Of a DNA stretch of 37,218 nt, positions 31,801 through 37,218 are shown piece after piece. Position numbers and translations under genes: made by a program. The notes under the pieces are model-generated. The model did no database searches. It saw nothing but the letters and a program-made list of their open reading frames with translations, and was not told the origin of the DNA. Each line of letters opens with the position of its first letter. Within the stretch, counting starts at the first letter, position 1. The stretch is from Streptomyces mayonensis. Lineage in GTDB: Bacteria > Actinomycetota > Actinomycetes > Streptomycetales > Streptomycetaceae. The DNA lies in NCBI RefSeq assembly GCF_018982965.1, contig NZ_JACBYP010000083.1, positions 1-37,218 on the forward strand. Reading direction: 5' to 3'.

Positions 31801-34800
31801 TGCCCCGGAGAGCGTCCACGAGGTGGCGTCGGCCGAAGACGAGATCGCGGCTGCCAACGTGGAGTACACGGATGTCGTCGACTCCCCGGACCAGGAGACG
31901 CCGGCCGCGGGCACCCTTCCCGAGGGAAAGACGTCCGCGCCCGATCCCGATCCCGATCCCGATCCCGCGCATGACCCCGATCCCGCGCCCGACCCCTCCC
32001 CCTGGTATCTGGCGCATGGCGCGATGGGTCAGGCCGTCGTCCCCGAGTCCGTCAAGGAGGTGGACTTCCCGTGGCAGCAGGCGGACTTCTGGGCCGAGCA
32101 GATCAGCTCGCGCCTCGACCTGCCGGGGCACGACGGGTACACGGACCTGCGTGAGGGGATCAGTGCCGCGATCCGCGATCTGCTGCTCACCACCGAGCCC
32201 AAGAAGTGGGACGACCTGCTGGCCGCGGGCCGCACCCTGGTCGTGGACGGCCACCTGGTGTGGCTGCGTCCGGTGATGGATGGTCTGACGCTCGTTCCCC
32301 AGGCCAAGAAGGAGGTCAGGGAGTACCCGGTCGGCTTCGGTTCCACGGTGACGGGCGGCACGAGCGGTAGCGAGTTCACCCTGGGTGTGGACTCGATTCT
32401 GTTCACCATCGTGAACCTGGGGGCGAGCGCCTTCGCCTCGGTGGCCGGCGTCGCGGCGCCGCAGATCAAGGTGGGCTCCTCGAAGGGCAAGGACCGCAGC
32501 TGGCTGCGGACCGTCCTGAGCGGCCGCAAGCCGTTCATCAACGAACTCAACCGCTACCGCGCCGGCCTGAAGATGCGCGTGTTCGTCGACGGCCAGGACG
32601 CCACCCCGACCCGGCACCACCAGGTCACCGTGCCCGACCGGATACACGTCGACATCCCGGTCCCGTACTCGGGGGAGGACGGGCACCGGCCCGAGTACGG
32701 AGCGCCCGAGGCCCGCCCCCCGCGGAAGGTCACGTACCGCCACCATCCCTCCCAGGCCCGGGAGATGCTCAACGCGGTCGATGTCACCCCGGCCATAGTG
32801 GGCCTGCACCGGAACCTGCTCGCCGCCGGGCTGCCCGCCCCGGCCGTGAAGAAGATCATGGACCGGGCCAAGATGAACGAGGCCCAGGGCTTCCTCAGCG
32901 AGCCGACTGCTCGCAACCGCTATCCCTGGTGGTCCAGCGGCGACTCCTCCAACCGGATCGAGGTCGACGGAGCGCTGTTCAAGAAGTTCCGCGGCCACAT
33001 CCGTATCTCCAGGCAGATCGACAGCCTCCAGTACCTCGGGGACACCAAGGTCGGCTCGCGGGACGACATCGGTGCGGGCAGCAACAGCGTCGCCGCCAAG
33101 AAGGGCGGCTCGGAGGGCGGACTGGGCGTCGGCTACAACAGCGCCGGAGTCGGCAACGACACCTCGGCCGGCAGGGACGCCAACACCGCCCACGCCGACG
33201 AGGCGTCCGGCACCGAATTGACGGGCCTGACCCCGGCGGCCGCACTCTCCCTCACCCTCGACCGCAGCGCCGACCACTCCCTGGACACCTCGCACCTGAG
33301 CCACACGGTCCTCAACGACTTCGCCGAGCAGTCCCGCTACCGTGCCGGGCTGAGCCTCAAGGTGACCGTGGAATCCAGCACCCACACGATCGCGCCGGTC
33401 GAGGCCACCGCGGAGGGCGAGCTCAGCGTCCCGCAGCGGGAGGCGGAGCACTTCGTGCAGCGCGTCGTCGGGGAGGGCTGGACTTCCGATCTCCGCCCGG
33501 TCTCCGGCGGCCCCGAAGCCCCGCGCCACCGGGTGTTCGCGCTGCCCAAGCCGCGGAAGGTCCAGCAGCTGCCGACCAGCAAGCCGCCGTTCCGTTTCCG
33601 TATGGTGGACAACGCCAGAAGGCTGTTCGCGCCGCATCCCCGGGAGCCCCTCGCCCTGGCGGCGCGGCGCGGCTTGGGCTACACGGTGCCCACCGCCCTG
33701 TCGGGCAGCGAGAGTCTCCAGCAGGATCTGCGCGACGCCATCGAGCAGCTGCACATCAAGGACGTCGGCGCCAAGAAGGCGAAGAAGAGCGACTGGGCGG
33801 ACGCCGACCGCGATCTGGCGATGTTCTACGGCCGACCCGCGCTGGAAGGGGACCTGCCCCAGGGGCTCCTGGGCATCTACCGCACCGTCGAGGTCGGCGG
33901 GCTGGGCTACAAGGTCGCCGCGAAGGTGAACTGGGGCGAGCGCATCCACCGGCCCAGTCCGATGGCCGACCCCCGGAGCGAACGCAACCCCAGGGGCGAG
34001 GGCTTTCCCATGAAGGTCAACACCCGCGCCGCGGCCGGTGCGCACGTCTCCGGCAAGCGCGGAACGGGGTGGAAGTTCCGTTTCTCCTTCGGCGGCGGTG
34101 CCCGGCTGGCCTTCTCCGAGACAGAGCTGTCGCTGGGCAGGCTCCACATCACCTTCCCGCCGGTCCGCCTGCAGATCGGCGCCATCCGCCTGATCTTCAG
34201 CCGGTCCAAGAAGAAGGGGGGCACGCTCAGCGGCCGGGTCGGACGCTACCGCAGGACCGAGACCACCGGCATGGTGGACGAGCAGCGGTATCTGATGTCC
34301 ATCCACTGGACGGTGACCCCCGAGGCCGGGAAGCCCCGGTACGTCAGCGGGCGCAACCCCCTCGTCGGCCGCTTCGCCGTCCCGCACGAGCACGTCCCCT
34401 CGACACCCGTCACGCCGGAGCAGGTACGGCAGGCCGGCCGGACCGAGATTGCCGACAGCTACCCGCCCGTCCGGCCCCCGGCCGCACCCGCGCCTGCCAC
34501 CGCACCCGCGCCTGCCACCGCACCCGCGCCTGCCACCGCACCGGCGACGGAGCCGAAGACGGAGCGGAAGCAGGACGCCGGACGGAGACTCGACTTCACC
34601 GGCGGCGCCCAGGGCATCTACCCGGCCTTCCACCTGATGCCCGAGCTGGCTCAGCTCGCGGCCAGGATGCACGCCGAGCAGCGGTACTCCTCCGTGAGCG
34701 ACGCGGCCGAGCGGCGGCGGCTGATCGACGCCTGGCTCGACGACCCCGCCGGCTGGCCGAAGGAGATCCGCGATCTCGCCCACCCGACCATCCTGGCCTC

Positions 34801-37218
34801 CCACTTCGGCGAGGGCGTCCGGCAGAGTGGCTACCAGATGGAGCTGCCCAAGGACGGCGGCCACAAGCAGGCGCTGCGGCTGCGGATCCACCCGCACCTC
34901 GTGCAGGACCTCGGACCCAGCTCGGAGACCGAGATCGAGCACTACATCAAGGGCAATGTGAGCCTCGACTCCGAGAACGAGGGCGAATGGGGCGTGGGTG
35001 TCGGTGCCTCCGTTGGCCCCCAGGCGCGGTTCGGCTCCGATGCGAGCACCGAGGAACACCCCCACGGCCCCGGCGGCCGGGTCACCCTCCTCGGCCATGG
35101 TTCGGCCGTCAGGAGCTGGGGCGGAGGGGAAGGCCGGGGCACCGGGCGGATCGACATCACGCGGTCCACCTACGGCGGGGACGTGCACACGCTGCGCACC
35201 ACGCCCGTCTTCGAGGTGACCCATCTGCGCTGGCGGGGCAGCAAGCTCGTCGAGACGACCAAGTTCCTGCGCGCCGACGAGGCACTCGACCTGCTCGTCC
35301 CCAAGCGCAGGCTGGAGGACGTCCTGTCGCCCGTCGACGAGGGCGCGGCGGGCGGGAACGCACTCACGCGCGCGCCGTCGAAGCCGGCCAGGACCTACCT
35401 CGATACCGGCCTGCTGCCCGGGACGGCCCACCCCGAGGTCATGAAGGCCGACGACGTCATGACGACGATCATCGACCGGCTGCGGGCCAGAAAGGTCCTG
35501 ACTACCGAATCCGGCGAGGACACGGCGCCGCGCCCCAACCTGCTGCTGCGGTCCCTGGACGCGTCCTTCTCCTCCGAGGCACTGGAGGGCGAGTGGCACG
35601 CCCTCACCCAGCAGGGCCACATGCGCTGGTTCCCGTTGCCCAGCGCCCTGGGCACCACGCGGTACCTGTGGGTGAACGTCAAGGCGACCCGGCTCGACCC
35701 GGTCCACAGCCAGCGCCCCCGCGACGACGTCAAACTCACCTTGCGCGGCGAGGCCGAGGACGAAGAGTCCCAGGACAGCACGTCCGGCTGGGAGTTCACC
35801 GGCGGCGCCGAAGTCCGTGCCCGGGCCGGAAACGAGAACGCGCACGGCGGTCTCGAGGCCGAGGCCGAGTACACCTCTTCCTCGGCCACGACGCGCGAGG
35901 ACACCCAGAAGACCGTCACCATCTACCGCGCCAACCCCGCGGACGTCTCCGAGGAGTTCGAGCACGGCGTCACGTTCCAGATCGAGACGGGCATGACCAC
36001 CGAGCTGCCCGAGATCGTCAACATGCCCAAGCGAGGGGTGAACAAGCTCGTGCGCCTGTTGCCCGAGGCCGGCCGACCCGACCGCGACTGGTACGCCTTC
36101 ACCTGGTACGACGCCGGGGACGGCCAGGGTTCGAACAGCTCGCTGGTGACCGGCAGCACACGGCTGCTCGTGCCCCGCCACCTCACCGTCGCCACCCACC
36201 GGCCGCCGCAGCCCATCGACCTCACGTTGCCGGCCGAGACCGAAGTCGTCTGGCAGACGCCGCAGACCCCGCTTCCGCCGCCGGCCCCCGTGCTGCCCCA
36301 GGCGTTCCTGGACAACTTTCACCCCTGGACCGTGCCCGCAGCCGCCTCGGCCGAGCGCTGGGCCCAGCTCACCGCCGTACGCCACCGCACCCCGCCCACG
36401 CCCGAGGTGGGCAGCCCTCCGAAGATCGGCGGCCTGGAGGTCGTCACCCCGGCCGGCCTGGCCTACCGCCACCACACGCGAAGCAACATGATGCGGCCCC
36501 GCATCAAGGGCCTGCTCACGCACGCCTACCGGATCCCGCTCGGCAACGAGTCGGCCCGCATGGGCCTGGTGCTGGACGGGGCCGAGATCCTCGGTCCCCC
36601 CGAGGGCGTGCTGATGAAGCAGCGCACGTACACGCAGTCGGACGAGGCGCCGAAGAGCGAGGCGGAGAGGGACAGCGGCTGGGCGTTCACGCTCGGCCCC
36701 GAGGCCGGCGGCCATGTGGACGACCACCGGATGTTCGAGCGCCTTCCGATCGACGTCAAGAACTGGCTGGACAGCAAGAGCCGCAGCGCCGAGATCGGCG
36801 GGACCGACGAGCGCAACAAGGAGGGCAAGCGGCACTACCGGCTCTACCGCTTCGATGTCACCGAGATCGTCAACGGGCCGCACGGCACCATACGGATCAA
36901 GGTGCCCGGCGGGCTCTTCGGGATCCTCCCGGTGGACAAGGCCACCGGCAAGCTGGCTGACGGCCTGGAGGACGCCCCCTTCCTCGGCGAGCTTCTGCGG
37001 CCCCGGCCGGGCAAGGACGGCACGGCTCCGCCGCTGCCGAGGATCACGACGGTCACGGAGGAAGCGAAGCCCGCGCCCACACCCGCGCCCGAGCCTGAGT
37101 CTGCGCCCGACCCCGCGCCCGAGCCTGAGTCTGTGCCTGAGCCCGCGCCCGAGCCTGAGTCTGTGCCTGAGCCCGCGCCCGAGCCTGAGTCTGTGCCTGA
37201 GCCCGCGCCCGAGCCTGA
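28802..37218 (+). CDS. Giant CpnT-like T7SS effector, incomplete at window end
   Basis: The frame stays open for 2805 codons and runs off the window. Residues 1-330 resemble the N-terminal domain of CpnT-like/WXG100-like giant proteins: charged helices, a hydrophobic segment ~121-165 (MIELAVLAALMYFSGGLSMM), then the Q-rich VQHLQTWVPKPNRRRDG and an AATGALMGLFTDG glycine helix. Residues ~380-700 are Pro/Gly/Gln linkers, followed by a Ser/Asp/Glu patch. From ~1080 on it has large beta-rich modules of unknown family separated by linkers (AHEVP/PAPAT), with recurring phrases such as RYRAGLKMRVFV and RYRAGLSLKVTV. A PEPAPEPESV linker ends the window. Any toxin domain would be beyond it. Translation is coupled to the previous gene by TAGATG. 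Confidence 0.88.
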   Translation, partial: MLDKYKNQRWSDAEKYTLFITVGEMPLEAVTDAAYDAKFVYDNARDGYRALQEKIQDATAQIAEELPDEVADAFEEAMGSLTGRRGGRSLFDDLFDELARLSDNQVTQSLQIQETDWEMYAEVVSLMIELAVLAALMYFSGGLSMMAATAARARSALAIIMVLQRLLNHVPVVSSGMQAIKEGFQKFSVQHLQTWVPKPNRRRDGINWNSVWESAATGALMGLFTDGFMWFGDTIKDGISKIFKKGFDVDVFAKIDKDLLETFGKDFLNDKKLLGNSEFGRLLRNPDPLPENIYKVGQIFVAQGAGESVAEYLAQWWIHGVREWEWQTFGGAGLSGVVHHGIESGLGKGVVGLHQKAFPDGNALTKFYYDSFRPSDLNGPGGSYGSDAPGGSYGSDAPGGTGGGVDRVVGSTTGAENLASGINGSSPTPPPVSPGTPPTTSSPNTALSENRPPLHSFAPPAPPPQYPQYSPPSHSPRGDAPNSEGTERPGLSEYQAEQPLGGDGLAQTNNPATNFGLGGQGPASQIPRVPNLSPPLGNGLNSTQDNGALFNPEGETRNSPPGDQGFNGGQLSPPGGVNPDAADLKGDKNLMALGTGAKAPEGVQGSPLPAQGRGAGPEDQPLTSGQDPALSPEESGTGQGATPAQAAAPQAPGAPGGQPPAGQQPAGQQPAGQQPAGQQPGGQGNRAPGQPQAEQDAQQSPHVDDLSESSSVPSRSSVDDVEEFSDTSSVSSFSSVDGSETPEPVGDTQRHWIAQRLTAEDLPADDQGEDVALLGPHATVSKEELESVGFPLDDGQDFVAMVGDGTLSVRDCGSRLTPLVQARLLMARPGSGPWSEQLDAIADRATRRVWQEAYAEFAAAAPADAAAEDLARAWGAVVARHGGDTFRDAVRPVVGQMPAHRRDRDSTPGSAPDVSPAPELVETVRADLGLAEPDVTPRPRIATTSSDLEAEGSAGTKGTGRLVPGDPEPGTQPFPRPRAPGAQIDQELDERRPARLDPELAPESVHEVASAEDEIAAANVEYTDVVDSPDQETPAAGTLPEGKTSAPDPDPDPDPAHDPDPAPDPSPWYLAHGAMGQAVVPESVKEVDFPWQQADFWAEQISSRLDLPGHDGYTDLREGISAAIRDLLLTTEPKKWDDLLAAGRTLVVDGHLVWLRPVMDGLTLVPQAKKEVREYPVGFGSTVTGGTSGSEFTLGVDSILFTIVNLGASAFASVAGVAAPQIKVGSSKGKDRSWLRTVLSGRKPFINELNRYRAGLKMRVFVDGQDATPTRHHQVTVPDRIHVDIPVPYSGEDGHRPEYGAPEARPPRKVTYRHHPSQAREMLNAVDVTPAIVGLHRNLLAAGLPAPAVKKIMDRAKMNEAQGFLSEPTARNRYPWWSSGDSSNRIEVDGALFKKFRGHIRISRQIDSLQYLGDTKVGSRDDIGAGSNSVAAKKGGSEGGLGVGYNSAGVGNDTSAGRDANTAHADEASGTELTGLTPAAALSLTLDRSADHSLDTSHLSHTVLNDFAEQSRYRAGLSLKVTVESSTHTIAPVEATAEGELSVPQREAEHFVQRVVGEGWTSDLRPVSGGPEAPRHRVFALPKPRKVQQLPTSKPPFRFRMVDNARRLFAPHPREPLALAARRGLGYTVPTALSGSESLQQDLRDAIEQLHIKDVGAKKAKKSDWADADRDLAMFYGRPALEGDLPQGLLGIYRTVEVGGLGYKVAAKVNWGERIHRPSPMADPRSERNPRGEGFPMKVNTRAAAGAHVSGKRGTGWKFRFSFGGGARLAFSETELSLGRLHITFPPVRLQIGAIRLIFSRSKKKGGTLSGRVGRYRRTETTGMVDEQRYLMSIHWTVTPEAGKPRYVSGRNPLVGRFAVPHEHVPSTPVTPEQVRQAGRTEIADSYPPVRPPAAPAPATAPAPATAPAPATAPATEPKTERKQDAGRRLDFTGGAQGIYPAFHLMPELAQLAARMHAEQRYSSVSDAAERRRLIDAWLDDPAGWPKEIRDLAHPTILASHFGEGVRQSGYQMELPKDGGHKQALRLRIHPHLVQDLGPSSETEIEHYIKGNVSLDSENEGEWGVGVGASVGPQARFGSDASTEEHPHGPGGRVTLLGHGSAVRSWGGGEGRGTGRIDITRSTYGGDVHTLRTTPVFEVTHLRWRGSKLVETTKFLRADEALDLLVPKRRLEDVLSPVDEGAAGGNALTRAPSKPARTYLDTGLLPGTAHPEVMKADDVMTTIIDRLRARKVLTTESGEDTAPRPNLLLRSLDASFSSEALEGEWHALTQQGHMRWFPLPSALGTTRYLWVNVKATRLDPVHSQRPRDDVKLTLRGEAEDEESQDSTSGWEFTGGAEVRARAGNENAHGGLEAEAEYTSSSATTREDTQKTVTIYRANPADVSEEFEHGVTFQIETGMTTELPEIVNMPKRGVNKLVRLLPEAGRPDRDWYAFTWYDAGDGQGSNSSLVTGSTRLLVPRHLTVATHRPPQPIDLTLPAETEVVWQTPQTPLPPPAPVLPQAFLDNFHPWTVPAAASAERWAQLTAVRHRTPPTPEVGSPPKIGGLEVVTPAGLAYRHHTRSNMMRPRIKGLLTHAYRIPLGNESARMGLVLDGAEILGPPEGVLMKQRTYTQSDEAPKSEAERDSGWAFTLGPEAGGHVDDHRMFERLPIDVKNWLDSKSRSAEIGGTDERNKEGKRHYRLYRFDVTEIVNGPHGTIRIKVPGGLFGILPVDKATGKLADGLEDAPFLGELLRPRPGKDGTAPPLPRITTVTEEAKPAPTPAPEPESAPDPAPEPESVPEPAPEPESVPEPAPEPESVPEPAPEP
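29941..29994 (+). repeat. 27-bp tandem repeat x2 in giant gene
   Basis: Two identical 27-bp units encode GGSYGSDAP in the linker after the CpnT-like domain. A partial third copy (GGGCGG) follows. In-frame length variation is expected. Confidence 0.75.
30781..30840 (+). repeat. 30-bp tandem repeat x2 in giant gene
   Basis: Two identical 30-bp units encode AGQQPAGQQP-type linker sequence. The DNA identity suggests recent duplication. Confidence 0.75.
34483..34536 (+). repeat. 18-bp tandem repeat x3 in giant gene
   Basis: CGCACCCGCGCCTGCCAC is repeated three times without change, encoding an APATAP linker between two large beta-rich modules. Confidence 0.8.
37091..37218 (+). repeat. 30-bp tandem repeat reaching the window end
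   Basis: A 30-bp unit (37091, 37121, 37151, 37181, then a partial copy from 37211) encodes PEPAPEPESV. The first copy has small differences, and later copies are identical. The window stops inside it, which suggests an assembly break at the repeat. Confidence 0.85.

Noticed and set aside
29039..36883. Very long minus-strand open frame (2614 codons) opposite the giant gene
   Set aside because: It mirrors the codon pattern of the plus-strand gene, has an Arg/Gly/Ala/Leu-rich translation with no domains, and no ribosome site. High-GC shadow frame.

Overview
The window reads as a very high-GC, Streptomyces-like actinobacterial sequence: GC-rich third codon positions, GTG/TTG starts, SARP and ECF regulators, and a type VII secretion (ESX/T7SS) locus. 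It may be a whole contig, because it opens with about 120 bases of abnormal C/G runs and stops inside a 30-bp tandem repeat that is still coding.

Left part (1-9.4 kb): relics and regulators. A frameshifted IS3-type OrfA remnant is followed by a LuxR-type response regulator (-), an AfsR-like SARP with NB-ARC and TPR parts (+), an ECF sigma factor (-), a small RTX-like secreted protein that looks damaged, and a second, shorter SARP/STAND regulator (+). A decayed coding fragment lies before the next convergent gene.

Middle part (9.4-20 kb): T7SS accessory and core genes. There is an unusual EccA-like protein in which a right-handed beta-helix is fused to two CbxX-type AAA+ domains (-), and a divergent mycosin-like membrane-anchored subtilase (+) whose triad is present but whose oxyanion Asn motif is missing. 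Two small secreted di-cysteine proteins, an IS1380-type transposase relic and a complete EccC with three ATPase modules (-) follow.

Right part (20.2-37.2 kb): a long co-directional array. It runs eccD, eccB, two WXG100-type genes, a T7SS-associated 172-aa gene, a WXG-containing protein with an enormous Gln/Glu/Lys coiled coil and PDGS repeats, then a tightly coupled trio: a YbaB-like protein, a small helical WXG100-like protein and a giant protein (over 2,800 aa, unfinished) with a CpnT-like N-terminus. The inferred arrangement is EccB/C/D plus mycosin as the machine, the Esx pair as core substrates, and the giant protein as a polymorphic effector with dedicated partners. No EccE is recognised.

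The most notable non-coding signal is a set of 11-bp-phased TTG heptamer repeats. Five consecutive copies lie between eccC and eccD, and a closely related two-copy element lies between the EccA-like gene and the mycosin gene. A two-copy TTGACG version lies upstream of the ECF sigma gene. This geometry (7 bp plus 4 bp) is the one used by SARP activators, and two SARP genes lie in the same window, so a locus-specific SARP regulon for the T7SS is a testable idea.
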